Assembly (NCBI RefSeq): GCF_014640435.1
Contig: NZ_BMGY01000027.1
Coordinates: forward strand, 1-64,000
DNA: 64,000 nt
DNA from: Hymenobacter frigidus
GTDB lineage: Bacteria > Bacteroidota > Bacteroidia > Cytophagales > Hymenobacteraceae
Direction: 5' to 3'
Below, piece by piece: positions 42,536-51,387 of this stretch (positions are counted from its first letter, which is position 1; every line of letters begins with the position of its first letter). Position numbers and translations under genes: made by a program. A model generated the notes under the pieces. It saw only the letters and a list, made by a program, of their open reading frames with translations. It did no database searches and had not been told where the DNA came from.

Positions 42536-42624
42536 TTTCACGAAAGAAAGGACGATTAGGAAATGAAGAATTCCTGCCAAATTACGGCTTTGGCTGCGCT
42601 TGGGCCTTGAGTGACCGCAATCCA

Positions 42625-42656
42625 TAAAAAAAGCCTGCCCCTTGCAGGGGGCAGGC
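42625..42656 (-). terminator. Terminator of the T9SS partner gene
   Basis: GCCTGCCCC (42633-42641) pairs with GGGGCAGGC (42648-42656); on the minus strand it is followed by a T-run (plus-strand A at 42626-42632). It lies between the 42711 gene stop and the glycosyltransferase start, and ends the former. Confidence 0.9.
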
Positions 42657-42710
42657 TCATAACCAATACCAAAAACACTTCTATTTGATAAGCTATTCAA
42701 TAACAGCGAA

Positions 42711-44438
42711 TTACTTGGTTACTACAAAGCGGACCGATTGCACGGTATCGCCGGTGGCTACCGTGGCCACATACACGCCGGGAGCGAGCGTAGCGGGCAG
42801 GCTCAGGCGCTGCGGGCCGGCGGCCAGCTTACCGGCGTTCAGCACGGTGGCTACCTGGCGGCCCATCATGTCCACCACGCGCACGGTGGCGGTAGTGGCG
42901 CGGGTCACGTCGAAGCCCAGCGTGGCGGCAGCACCGTCGGTGGGGTTCGGCGACACGGAGAGGGCTTGCAGCGGGGCGTTAGCCACTTCGCGGGTCGCCA
43001 GCGTCTGGCCGGCCACGTTGTAGCAAGTAATCTGGGGGTTAAAATTCACCCAGCCAGTAGCCCAGTTGGTAGCCCCGAAGGCACCGCGGTAGGTCACCAC
43101 GTCGAAGGTGCTGTTCGGACCGCCGTTGCCGGCACCAGTCAGTTTGGCATTGGTGAAGGCCGCGCCGGTGTTCAGCAGCGAAGCAGCGGGCAGGTTGAAC
43201 GCAGGTGCGCACTGCCGGTTGGCCGGGCAGTTGCTTTCGAAAGCGAAGTTGTCAGCATTCAGGCCCAGGCCGGCCACGGTGCGGGTGGTGTCGTTATTGG
43301 CCCCCACAAAGGCGTTGATGCTGAAGCCGGCAAGGGCACCGCCCGTGGCGCGGGCCGCGCGGGGGCTGTAGCCGGCCAGCACGTTGTTTTGGAAAGCCAG
43401 CAAACCCGACTGGGCGTTGCTCTGGGTGTTGCCACTCGCACCGCTGTTCAGCTCCAGGCCGAAGGGACGACCAGCGAACACCGAGTTGAAAATGCTCTGA
43501 GCCGAATTGCGGCGAATCAGGGCGGCGTTGGCGTTGGCGAATGGGGTGGCGGCGGCCGGCGTGGTGGGCATAAACACGCTCATGTTGGCGAACACGGCCG
43601 AGGTCTGCGGGGCGTTGTTGGTGCCGGTGGCATCATTGTCGCTCTCGAAGCCGTTGGACACACCGCCCGTGGCGATGTCGCCGCGGCGCGGGTCGCGCAG
43701 GCTGAGGCCGTACTGCACCCGGCCCGAGTAGCCATTGTCGGTGTCGAAGTCATCGTCGGTGCCGGCCAGGGAAATCAGGTACTTGGCATTCACGGTGCCG
43801 CCGAACCACTCAAACGAGTCGTCGCCCGAGCCCGTCACCTGGACGTGGTCGATGGTGGTGCCCGAGCCCACGCCGCACAGCGTCAATCCGTTGATTTCGC
43901 TGTTGGGCAGGAAGGCCACGCCGGGGTACTCAATGCGCACGTAACGGATGATGCCGGAGTTATCGGCCGGCTGGTTAGCCGAAGGGCCGCCGAAGGTGGC
44001 AACCACGCCGCCTTCCACGTTGGTGACGGCCGGCAGGTTGGCCGGGGCCCGGCCCACGATGATGAGGCCGCCCCAGTCGCCGGGAGCCCGCGAACCGGCG
44101 GGCTGGTTCGAAGTGAAGACGATGGGTTGCGTGGGCGTGCCATCAGCGATGAGCATGCCGCCCTGCCGAATGATGAGAGCACCCTTGTTGGACAGGCTAC
44201 CCTTGATGATGGTGCCCGGCTGGATGGTCAGGGTCACACCGCTGTTCACGTACACGAAGCCGTCGAGCAGGTAGATGTTGTTGCTGGTCCAGGTCGTGTT
44301 GGAGGTGATTTCAACGCCCGACGTAACCGTGCTGCCGAGGCCGATGGATATAACGGCACCGGCGGCCGGGCAAGGCGTTTGGGCGTGGGCGGCGAGGCTG
44401 GCCAGAGCGAGCAGGGCCGGGAGTATAATCTTTTTCAT
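42711..44438 (-). CDS. T9SS type A sorted beta-helix-like protein, partner of TonB receptor
   Basis: A secreted protein of about 575 residues. ATG 44438 gives the signal peptide MKKIILPALLALASLAAHAQ. The main part (residues ~30-480) has repeated short strands with SNNIYLLDGFVYVNSGVTLTIQPGTIIKG and PGDWGGLIIVGRAPANLP, fitting a parallel beta-helix. The C-terminus (~500-575) LSVSPNPTDGAAATLGFDVT to QSVRFVVTK is a type A T9SS sorting domain. It follows a TonB receptor gene in the same direction; similar receptor-plus-T9SS pairs are common in Bacteroidota, so it may be the surface subunit of an uptake system. Ligand unknown. Confidence 0.88.
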   Translation of the reverse strand: MKKIILPALLALASLAAHAQTPCPAAGAVISIGLGSTVTSGVEITSNTTWTSNNIYLLDGFVYVNSGVTLTIQPGTIIKGSLSNKGALIIRQGGMLIADGTPTQPIVFTSNQPAGSRAPGDWGGLIIVGRAPANLPAVTNVEGGVVATFGGPSANQPADNSGIIRYVRIEYPGVAFLPNSEINGLTLCGVGSGTTIDHVQVTGSGDDSFEWFGGTVNAKYLISLAGTDDDFDTDNGYSGRVQYGLSLRDPRRGDIATGGVSNGFESDNDATGTNNAPQTSAVFANMSVFMPTTPAAATPFANANAALIRRNSAQSIFNSVFAGRPFGLELNSGASGNTQSNAQSGLLAFQNNVLAGYSPRAARATGGALAGFSINAFVGANNDTTRTVAGLGLNADNFAFESNCPANRQCAPAFNLPAASLLNTGAAFTNAKLTGAGNGGPNSTFDVVTYRGAFGATNWATGWVNFNPQITCYNVAGQTLATREVANAPLQALSVSPNPTDGAAATLGFDVTRATTATVRVVDMMGRQVATVLNAGKLAAGPQRLSLPATLAPGVYVATVATGDTVQSVRFVVTK

Positions 44439-44497
44439 ATGCGACAAGGGGGTGGAAATGAGCAGCGGAAATTGATGCTGCAAAGGTCCGAAAATAG

Positions 44498-44524
44498 AAC
44501 GGCCACCGGAACCCGGTGGCCGTT
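44498..44524 (-). terminator. Strong hairpin between TonB receptor and its partner gene
   Basis: AACGGCCACCGG (44498-44509) pairs perfectly with CCGGTGGCCGTT (44513-44524) around a 3-nt loop. On the minus strand it is followed by CTATTTT, so it could be a partial terminator or a processing/stabilising hairpin within a two-gene transcript. Confidence 0.65.
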
Positions 44525-44568
44525 ATCATATTGTCTGTCTTCGTTTAAGAAATTGTTACGAAGGCTCG

Positions 44569-47418
44569 TTAAAAGCGGTAGGTCAGGCCCAGCGTAGAGT
44601 AGGTACCGCGGCGGTAGCGGTTGAACGAGGCTTCGTTTTCGATGCCGTTGATTTTGCCGTTGCGGTCAAAGTCGTAGTTCTGGCGCACCAGCTGGTTCAG
44701 CAGGTTTTGCACCCCGGCGCGCACTTCGAAGTGCGTACCGATGCCCTTGGTCACGGCCAGGTCCACCACGTGGCGGGGCAGCTCGATGATGGACGGGTTG
44801 TTGAGCTTGTCGCCCACGAAGGAGATGCGCGGCCCGATGACGTTGTACTGCGCCGACACCTGCCAGTGGTTGGCGTCGTCCTGATAGAACACCCCGGCGT
44901 TCACCACGTAGGGCGACTGCCCTTGCAAAGGCCGGTCGGTGAGGGCAAAGTTTGTGTTGCCGCGGGCGGCGGTGTCCACCTGCACGCGGCTCTTAATCAG
45001 CGAGGCGTTCAGGATAAACGAGATGCGCTCCAGAAAGGGGTTTTCGGTGAGCCCCACCAGCGACTTGCGGGCTTCCACTTCCACGCCGAGGTCGTAGGCT
45101 TTGGGGGCATTTTGAAAGCCCAGGTACATATCACTGCCGGTTATCGAGGTGGTCATCTGTTCGATAGCGTCGGTGAAATGCTTGTAGAACACCCCCACCG
45201 AAATCATCTCCGAACGAGTGGGGTAGAATTCGTAGCGCAGGTCGGCATTATAGATTTTGGCCGTGCGCAACGAGTCATTTCCCGTGATGAAGAAGTTGTT
45301 ACTGAAATCGTAGTACGTGTACCGGGCCACTTCCCGGAACTCGGGCCGGTTCACCGAAATGCTGCCGCCGGCCCGCAGCAGGTTGCGCTCGTCGAAATTA
45401 TACGTCGCATTGAGCGACGGCAGCACGAACGTCCGTTTCTCTTCGTAGGGCTTCTTTGAGCCCGGCGAATCCAGGGACTTGCGGTTGTATTCCACGCGCA
45501 CCCCACCGGTCAGGTTAAACTTGTCCGACAGCGGGGCCACGCCGCCCACGTAGCCGGCAGCCAGGGTGTTTTCGCCGGTGTATCGGTCGAAGTCGTTTGT
45601 GTTTTCTTTCAGCACGAAACCCGTGGTGGTGTTCAGGTTTTCGGAGTTGAAAATGGTGGCCAGCGGCTGGCTGCCGATGGCGGGGTCGAAGTTGCGGGCG
45701 CGGGTGTAGTTGAAAATCCGGCTGTCGTAGTTGCGCTTCTTCTGCTCGGTGTAGAAGCCCACCCGCAGCTTGTAGAGGTTGGCGCTGAGCGTGTCGCGGC
45801 CCGTGAAGCGGTGCTCGGCCTGGCCGCTGGCCATGTAGGTGTTCTCGTTCAGCGTGGCGTAGAAGCGCGAACTGGTTTGGGGCACGCTATTTACTTGTAC
45901 CTCGAAAGGGGCCGGGTTGAGGTCGCCGGGCTTGCTGGGGTTGTAGGCGCGGGTTTGCTGGTTTTGGCGGTAGTCGGGCTCGCTGCGGTTCACGTAGTTG
46001 TAGCCGCCCGCCCAGGTGAGGGTGGTGCGGTTGGCGGGTCCCACCTCGTGGGTGCCGCCCAGCTGGCCCGAGTAAATGCTGCGGCTCTGGTAGTGCAGGC
46101 TGTAGTCGTTATGCTCGTTGCCATCCGGTGCTTCGCTGTAGTTGGGGCCGCGGCGGTTCACTACCTCGTCGGTGCCGTACTGGTTGAAAAAGTTGCGGAA
46201 CTCCAGGCGGTTGCGGTCGTTGAGCCGCACTTGGTAGTTATGAATCACGCCCAGCCGCACCGCCGACAGCGAACGATTGTCCTGATAGCGAAACTGGGGC
46301 AGGGGCATCAGGTCCGGAAATTTAGGGTCGTAGAAATCGTAGCGCTGGCGCTCCGACGTGTACTGCTCCTGGGTGTTGGAGTACGAAATGGACGTTACGT
46401 TGCTCACGTACACCTTCCCGATTTCAAACTTGCGGTTGATGCCCAACGAAAAGCGCATATCGGGCCGCGAGGTGATGGAGCGCGGCAGAAACTCGTTGCG
46501 CAGGCTAGCGCGGCCATCGGCCAGCTGCGGGGCCGTGGTGCTGGTGGTTTCGCGGGTCAGGTTGCTCAGCAGCCCGGGAATGGTACGCTGCCCGTTGTCG
46601 AAGCCCAGCAGGTCGGTCGAGCTGTGGTTGGTGCTCAGGAAGCCGTCTTTAAAAGTATTGGTGCTGCGCGCCCAGCCCGAAACGCTCAGCGAAGTGCTGT
46701 TTTCCAGCACCGAATTCTTGGTGTACACCTTCACGATGCCACCGCCAAACTCGCCCTGCAGCTCCGGCGAGCCCGACTTGAAAATCAGCACCCGGTCTAT
46801 CACCGAGCTGGGCAGGATGTCGAACGAGAACGAGCGGGTGTCCGTCTCGGCGCTCGGCGTGAGCGCATCGTTGAGCAGCACCGTGTTGTAGCGCTCGGCC
46901 AGGCCGCGAATCACGATGAAGTTGTTGTTTTGGATGGTGACGCCCGGAATGCGCTTCACCACTTCGGCGGCGTCGCGGTCCAGGGTTTTCACGATTTGGT
47001 CGTTGCTCATGCCACTCACCACCACTTCGCTTCGGCGCAGGTCCTGAATCAGGGCCACTTCGGTACCGGTCTGCTTCACGCCGGTCACGGTTACTTCGGT
47101 CAGGCTGGTAGCGCTTTCCTCCATCAGGCCGTTGAGGGTGGTCGTTGCGCCGCTTTTCACCACGATGCCCGGGAAGGTGAGCGGCTTGTAGCCCACGTAG
47201 GTCATCGTGATGTCATAGGTGCCCGGCTCCAGCGGCAGGGTGTAGCTGCCGTCCACGTTCACGGGGGCCGCCTGGATGGTGCCGGTCACCAGCACCGTAG
47301 CGCCGATAACGCCCTCGCTGGTCTTTTTATCCGTCACTTTTCCGGATAGTGTCCCCTGCTGACCGAAGGCCAGCATATTCATCCACAACAATAAAAATCC
47401 TAGTAGGGCAAAGCGCAT
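44569..47418 (-). CDS. TonB-dependent receptor
   Basis: An outer-membrane receptor of about 949 residues. Start ATG 47418 (MRFALLGFLLLWMNMLAFGQ), signal peptide followed by a CarboxypepD_reg-like domain (GTLSGKVTDKKTSEGVIGAT). The plug is seen as VVSGMSNDQIVKTLDRDAAE, VVKRIPGVTIQNNNFIVIRG and LAERYNTVLLNDALTPSAET. The C-terminal barrel ends in YRRGTYSTLGLTYRF with a terminal aromatic residue, as expected for an outer-membrane barrel. It imports a ligand with TonB-ExbBD energy. It has a clear promoter and forms a unit with the T9SS-sorted protein downstream. Substrate unknown. Confidence 0.93.
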   Translation of the reverse strand: MRFALLGFLLLWMNMLAFGQQGTLSGKVTDKKTSEGVIGATVLVTGTIQAAPVNVDGSYTLPLEPGTYDITMTYVGYKPLTFPGIVVKSGATTTLNGLMEESATSLTEVTVTGVKQTGTEVALIQDLRRSEVVVSGMSNDQIVKTLDRDAAEVVKRIPGVTIQNNNFIVIRGLAERYNTVLLNDALTPSAETDTRSFSFDILPSSVIDRVLIFKSGSPELQGEFGGGIVKVYTKNSVLENSTSLSVSGWARSTNTFKDGFLSTNHSSTDLLGFDNGQRTIPGLLSNLTRETTSTTAPQLADGRASLRNEFLPRSITSRPDMRFSLGINRKFEIGKVYVSNVTSISYSNTQEQYTSERQRYDFYDPKFPDLMPLPQFRYQDNRSLSAVRLGVIHNYQVRLNDRNRLEFRNFFNQYGTDEVVNRRGPNYSEAPDGNEHNDYSLHYQSRSIYSGQLGGTHEVGPANRTTLTWAGGYNYVNRSEPDYRQNQQTRAYNPSKPGDLNPAPFEVQVNSVPQTSSRFYATLNENTYMASGQAEHRFTGRDTLSANLYKLRVGFYTEQKKRNYDSRIFNYTRARNFDPAIGSQPLATIFNSENLNTTTGFVLKENTNDFDRYTGENTLAAGYVGGVAPLSDKFNLTGGVRVEYNRKSLDSPGSKKPYEEKRTFVLPSLNATYNFDERNLLRAGGSISVNRPEFREVARYTYYDFSNNFFITGNDSLRTAKIYNADLRYEFYPTRSEMISVGVFYKHFTDAIEQMTTSITGSDMYLGFQNAPKAYDLGVEVEARKSLVGLTENPFLERISFILNASLIKSRVQVDTAARGNTNFALTDRPLQGQSPYVVNAGVFYQDDANHWQVSAQYNVIGPRISFVGDKLNNPSIIELPRHVVDLAVTKGIGTHFEVRAGVQNLLNQLVRQNYDFDRNGKINGIENEASFNRYRRGTYSTLGLTYRF

Positions 47419-47737
47419 ACAACGAAAGTTGGTTTTACAGTACAAAAGTACCGGGGCTCTATTATGACAAAATAGCCGGATGATTATGTTATTGTTACTG
47501 CCCGTTCCACCTGTTTCCAACACCGACTGGAGGGACTACTTTTGCGGCCTTTTTCAAAATTCGGGTTGGTCCAGTGGCCTCGGAATCATGGGGTTTCGAG
47601 GCCACCACCCAGCTGCTGGCAGTGGCTCCGGGCCCGGTTCCCGGCAATGCCGTTCCTTTACAGTGCCAATGAGCAAGGCACCGCCCCGCGCGGCGCGCTG
47701 TTCCCCGGCCTCTTGATACCCGTTAATTGATTCCCCG
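47419..47737. other. Intergenic region with possible transcribed leader before yicC
   Basis: 319 bp. The left end carries the TonB receptor promoter. TACTTTTG at 47537-47544 on the plus strand exactly matches the -7 consensus but lies ~190 nt before yicC. Between them GTGGCCTCG (~47575) and CGAGGCCAC (~47598) form a hairpin, and a short frame (47542-47730) starting at TTG is open but unrecognised. Confidence 0.45.
47443..47472 (-). promoter_or_regulatory. Promoter of the TonB receptor unit
   Basis: On the minus strand TTTG (47468-47471) is the -33 box and TACTTTTG (47443-47450) the -7 box, separated by exactly 17 nt. Both match the Bacteroidota primary sigma consensus. The leader is about 20 nt. 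Confidence 0.7.
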
Positions 47738-48637
47738 ATGCTTCTATCCATGACCGGCTACGGCCAGGCCCACCGCGAAACCGACAGCTACACCGCCACC
47801 GTCGAGCTAAAGTCCGTCAACTCCAAAACCTTCGACCTCACGCTACGCCTGCCCCGGTTCCTGCAGGCCCACGAGCTGGAAGTGCGCAACACCGTAGCTA
47901 AAGCCCTGCTGCGCGGCAAAATCAACCTGAACCTGGATTTTGCGCGGCCCGTCGTCACCCGCACCGCCACGGCGCTTAACAAGGAAGCCCTCGTGGCGGC
48001 CTACCACGAGCTGCTAGCCATTGCCCAAAGCCTGGGCCTCACCACCGGCGAAGACACTTTACTAGCGGCTCTGCGCCTACCCGGCGTTATTCCCAGCGCT
48101 TCGGAGGCCCGCGAGGCAGAGCCCCTGGCCGAAGACGTAACCTGGGTAGAACTACAGCCGCTGCTGGCCGAGGCGCTGGCGGCCATGCAGCAGTTCCGGC
48201 AAGACGAAGGCCGCACCCTCACCACCGAAATCCTGGGCTACCTGGACACCATCCGGCAGCAGCTGGCTGCCGTAGAGCAGCACGACCCCGCCCGCATCGA
48301 GCACGTGCGCCAGCGCCTCACCGCCCACCTGGCCGAGCTCACCGGCCACGAGCAGTTCAATACCACCCGCTTCGAGCAGGAAGTGCTGTACTATATCGAA
48401 AAGCTGGATATCGCCGAGGAGAAGGTGCGCCTGGCTGCCCACCTGGCCTACTTCCAGCAGGCCGTGCTGCAGCCCGATGAGGCCGTGGGCAAGAAGCTAG
48501 GGTTCCTGGCCCAGGAAATCGGCCGTGAAATCAACACCATCGGCTCCAAGGCCAACGATGCCACCGTGCAACACCTGGTGGTGGGCATGAAAGAAGAGCT
48601 GGAAAAAATAAAAGAACAATTAAATAATATCCTCTAG
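47738..48637 (+). CDS. yicC: YicC family endoribonuclease
   Basis: A 299-residue protein of the YicC/YloC family with the family's exact opening MLLSMTGYGQAHRETDSYTA and KSVNSKTFDLTLRLPRFLQ. The C-terminus ends in GSKANDATVQHLVVGMKEEL followed by EKIKEQLNNIL, the DUF1732 signature (E-x2-R/T-E-x-N-T-x-x-S-K present as GREINTIGSKAND). Members are reported as endoribonucleases involved in RNA turnover. The whole length is conserved; guanylate kinase, its frequent neighbour, is not adjacent here. Confidence 0.95.
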   Translation: MLLSMTGYGQAHRETDSYTATVELKSVNSKTFDLTLRLPRFLQAHELEVRNTVAKALLRGKINLNLDFARPVVTRTATALNKEALVAAYHELLAIAQSLGLTTGEDTLLAALRLPGVIPSASEAREAEPLAEDVTWVELQPLLAEALAAMQQFRQDEGRTLTTEILGYLDTIRQQLAAVEQHDPARIEHVRQRLTAHLAELTGHEQFNTTRFEQEVLYYIEKLDIAEEKVRLAAHLAYFQQAVLQPDEAVGKKLGFLAQEIGREINTIGSKANDATVQHLVVGMKEELEKIKEQLNNIL

Positions 48638-48965
48638 TACCCGGCCAACCACCCGCTCGCCGGCGACTGGAGGATTGCTAATTTTTCAGAATTCTTGGCA
48701 TGATTTTGCACTATCTGATTAAAATTCGCAATCAAACATCTGCATGCCACTGCTTGACTACGATTTTATATTTGGGTCAATGCTCATAGCTTAATCTTCC
48801 CAACTTGCGGAATACTAAGACTTTATTGACTTATTAAGCACTGCTTCTTCGGCAGTATCAAAAAGATTCGCAATATTTGTTGTTCGAAAGTTGGAAAACT
48901 AAATATTGTATCTAACTTGGGCTCATCAAGAAGACTTAGTTACCCACCTTTTATCCCCATTAGGC
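48638..48965. other. 328-bp AT-rich intergenic region
   Basis: Notably richer in A and T than the surroundings, without a recognisable gene, hairpin or repeat. It should hold the promoter of the 48966 gene; several TTG and TAT-type matches exist (for example TATATTTG near 48770), but none has a good -33/-7 spacing. Confidence 0.5.
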
Positions 48966-49502
48966 ATGAAAACTACATTTTTACTCTGTATCCTGGGACT
49001 GTTACTTACGGCAGCACGTCCTGCATCCGAAATTGAACTGATAAAAAAACGCGTGCTCAGCGAGCGGGTGGAAATTCTGATTCCCAAGGGCTTTGAAGTA
49101 ATGAGCGAGCAGCAGATGGACTTTGCCTACGCCAAAGCCCAGAGCCGCCCCAGCGTCATCTTCACTAACAACAACCTCATCACCCTCGCCTTCAATTACA
49201 GCGACAACGATTCGGACCAGGACATGGTCGACATCTACGCCGCCTCGTTTGGCAAGACTTACCACAAGCAGTACAAGGACGCCACCTGGTTCGGCGATGG
49301 CGTAAAGAACATCAACAACCGCAAGGTGGGCTACCTCGAATTCATGAAGCCTGAAATGGGCCACGAAGTCTACACGCTGGTGTTCTTCACCGACGTGGAA
49401 GGCAAACTGATGATTTGCACCTTCAACTGCGCCGACCGTCAGAAGCCCGAGTGGGAGCCCATTGCCAAGCAAATCATGCTCTCGCTGAAAGCCAAAGGCT
49501 AA
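48966..49502 (+). CDS. Exported protein, function unknown
   Basis: 178 residues from ATG 48966, with the signal peptide MKTTFLLCILGLLLTAARPA. The mature part starts ELIKKRVLSERVEILIPKGF and continues with EVMSEQQMDFAYAKAQSRPS, NNNLITLAFNYSDNDSDQD and VYTLVFFTDVEGKLMICTFN. The amphipathic PKGFEVM opening and the C-terminal strand-helix resemble PsbP/DcrB-like folds, but this is only an impression. No lipobox. It is monocistronic, next to a large AT-rich upstream region. Confidence 0.8.
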   Translation: MKTTFLLCILGLLLTAARPASEIELIKKRVLSERVEILIPKGFEVMSEQQMDFAYAKAQSRPSVIFTNNNLITLAFNYSDNDSDQDMVDIYAASFGKTYHKQYKDATWFGDGVKNINNRKVGYLEFMKPEMGHEVYTLVFFTDVEGKLMICTFNCADRQKPEWEPIAKQIMLSLKAKG

Positions 49503-49568
49503 TTAGCACCAGGTAATTAACATTATATTATTTAGTGGTCGGTGGTTGAACGCAGGTTCGGCCACCGA

Positions 49569-51323
49569 CTATTTTTTTGCGACCGGCGCGGCCCCCAGCT
49601 CGCCCAGAAAATCGCGCACCAGCCCAAAGGCTCCCGCAAAACCGGCCAGCGACAATGCGGCCGGCTTGTCGTTTACGTCGTGGTAAGCCGGGCTGCCGCC
49701 GCGGGTGTACATAAAGAAGGCCGGCACGCCCGCTTCAGAAAAGGGAAAGTGGTCGGAGTTGGCGGCGCGGCCACGGGCCCCCAGGGCGGGCAGGTAATGG
49801 TGGGCGTTATTAAGGGCTAGCAGGCGACGGTAGGGCGCTTCAAATACGCGGCCGTTGACGATGGTCGCTCCCTCTTCGCCGGTACCCAGCAGGTCAAGGT
49901 TAACCAGGAATTTGATGCTTTTGAGCGGTACCAGCGGGTGCGCCACAAAGTAGCGCGAACCGACCAAACCAGCTTCCTCGGCCCCGAATAGCAGGAACAC
50001 GACGGAAAAAGCGGGCCAGTTTTCGGGGCGGGCGTAGTGGGCGGCCAGTTCCAGGAGCAAGGCCACGCCGCTGGCATTGTCGTTGGCCCCAGGGAAGTAA
50101 GTGCGGCGGCCCATCATGCCCAGGTGGTCGTAGTGAGCCGATACGACGAGGAAGGAATCGGGCTGCGCCGTGCCGCGGATGATAGCTGCGAGGTTCTGGG
50201 TTTGGTAGTTGCGCTGGAGCTGGGCGTCTATCGCCATACCGGCCGAGGAAGCAGCTAAACTGGGCTTGTTGCGTTCTGCCGGCTGTAGCATTGGGTGCGG
50301 CAACGCTTCGATGCGGATGACAGAGCCGGCTGTGGAAGCCAGCGAAGCGGTGAGCTTGGGTACCACGCTGATGATAGCCGCAGCGGAATCAAGCCGACTG
50401 CGAAGCCGGGCGGGCAGACGTGCCGGCTGCTGTACGTAGGGGTCAAGTAGCACGACGCTCCACGGTGTTTTGCGAGTGAATTGCAGAAAATACGCCAGCC
50501 GGTCAGGGGTAACAACTGTCGCACTATCCAAGTAGCACAACACTTGGCCAATGGGCAGTTGCCCACCACCTGAATTGGGTGCTGCAATAAAGTCCTGGCC
50601 CGCTCGCAGCCGGCTACGGCGTCCAAATTGCGGTACCCGGCTCTGACTAAGCTCCAGCGACATGCTCCCCGGAAACGTATTTACGTCCAGCGTAAATGGC
50701 TGTATGTAGTCCGCGGCCAACGGCTCAATTTTCAGTGCTTTAAGCCGGTCGCGCAGATAATTGGCCGCGATACGTTCGCCTTGCTGCACGTAGCCGCGCC
50801 CGTACATCTGCGGCGCGGCTAGTCTTTCAATGGTGCGCCGGGCGCGGGGCAGGTCTTGGGCTTGGGCGTTGGGCGTGGCCAGCAGCATTCCCAGCAGCAA
50901 CAAAGACGCAACGGGCAACTGGTGCGGCTTGTAGCGGGCGGCCCACAGCGTGGCCCCGCCCACCGCCAGCGCCGCCCCAATGGCGTCGCTCAGCAAATCA
51001 GTCCAATCACCGTGACGACCCAGGTGCATGGTGTGCTGCAACACCTCAATCAGCCCACCGAACAAGATGCTGGCCAATAGAGCAATTGCTCCGGCGTACC
51101 GAGCCAAAAGGGGCCAGCGGGTTTGGCGGCGCAACGAAAACCAGCTCAGCCCCGCCAAAACGACAAACACGCCCGCATGGGCCGCCGTGTCGAAAGACAG
51201 CAGCTCCCAAACGGGCGTGATGGGCATATCGGCAGCCGGGGTGAGGGTGAGCACCAGCACCAGGGCCGCCCACAGCAAAGGCAGGGCAGCGTAAGACCGG
51301 CGGGGCCGGAGTGGGTGAGGCAT
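49569..51323 (-). CDS. VanZ domain-M28 peptidase fusion protein
   Basis: A 584-residue protein joining two domains. Residues 1 to ~130 are a VanZ-like membrane domain with four hydrophobic helices (YAALPLLWAALVLVLTL, FDTAAHAGVFVVLAGLSWF, SILFGGLIEVLQHTMHLGR, DLLSDAIGAALAVGG). A hydrophobic stretch at ~137-155 (LPVASLLLLGMLLATPNAQA) looks like a former signal peptide. Residues ~160-584 are a zinc M28 peptidase: SAHYDHLGMMG, PGANDNASGVALLLELA, FLLFGAEEAGLVGSRYF, NLDLLGTGEEG and AYHDVND. In relatives VanZ is a separate gene after gcvH. The start codon lies inside a 29-bp perfect palindrome. The fused peptidase would be anchored outside the inner membrane. Confidence 0.85.
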   Translation of the reverse strand: MPHPLRPRRSYAALPLLWAALVLVLTLTPAADMPITPVWELLSFDTAAHAGVFVVLAGLSWFSLRRQTRWPLLARYAGAIALLASILFGGLIEVLQHTMHLGRHGDWTDLLSDAIGAALAVGGATLWAARYKPHQLPVASLLLLGMLLATPNAQAQDLPRARRTIERLAAPQMYGRGYVQQGERIAANYLRDRLKALKIEPLAADYIQPFTLDVNTFPGSMSLELSQSRVPQFGRRSRLRAGQDFIAAPNSGGGQLPIGQVLCYLDSATVVTPDRLAYFLQFTRKTPWSVVLLDPYVQQPARLPARLRSRLDSAAAIISVVPKLTASLASTAGSVIRIEALPHPMLQPAERNKPSLAASSAGMAIDAQLQRNYQTQNLAAIIRGTAQPDSFLVVSAHYDHLGMMGRRTYFPGANDNASGVALLLELAAHYARPENWPAFSVVFLLFGAEEAGLVGSRYFVAHPLVPLKSIKFLVNLDLLGTGEEGATIVNGRVFEAPYRRLLALNNAHHYLPALGARGRAANSDHFPFSEAGVPAFFMYTRGGSPAYHDVNDKPAALSLAGFAGAFGLVRDFLGELGAAPVAKK

Positions 51324-51379
51324 AAGCTTCGGCTTGTGCGTGACGAATGGCGCACAAGCCGAAGCTTATGCCTCACCCA
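51312..51379. repeat. Perfect 29-bp palindrome covering the start codon of the VanZ-M28 gene
   Basis: 51312-51340 is exactly complementary to 51351-51379, loop of 10 nt. The left arm contains the first ~11 bases of the coding sequence (ATG at 51321-51323), and the right arm ends just after the gcvH stop codon. If transcribed from gcvH, the hairpin would hide the start codon of the next gene, and could also terminate. Confidence 0.8.
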
Positions 51380-51387
51380 GTTAATTA

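Noticed and set aside
47560..47620. tRNA-like stretch with GGTTTCGAGGCC
   Set aside because: It resembles a T-loop but no cloverleaf with a 7-bp acceptor stem or anticodon arm can be formed.
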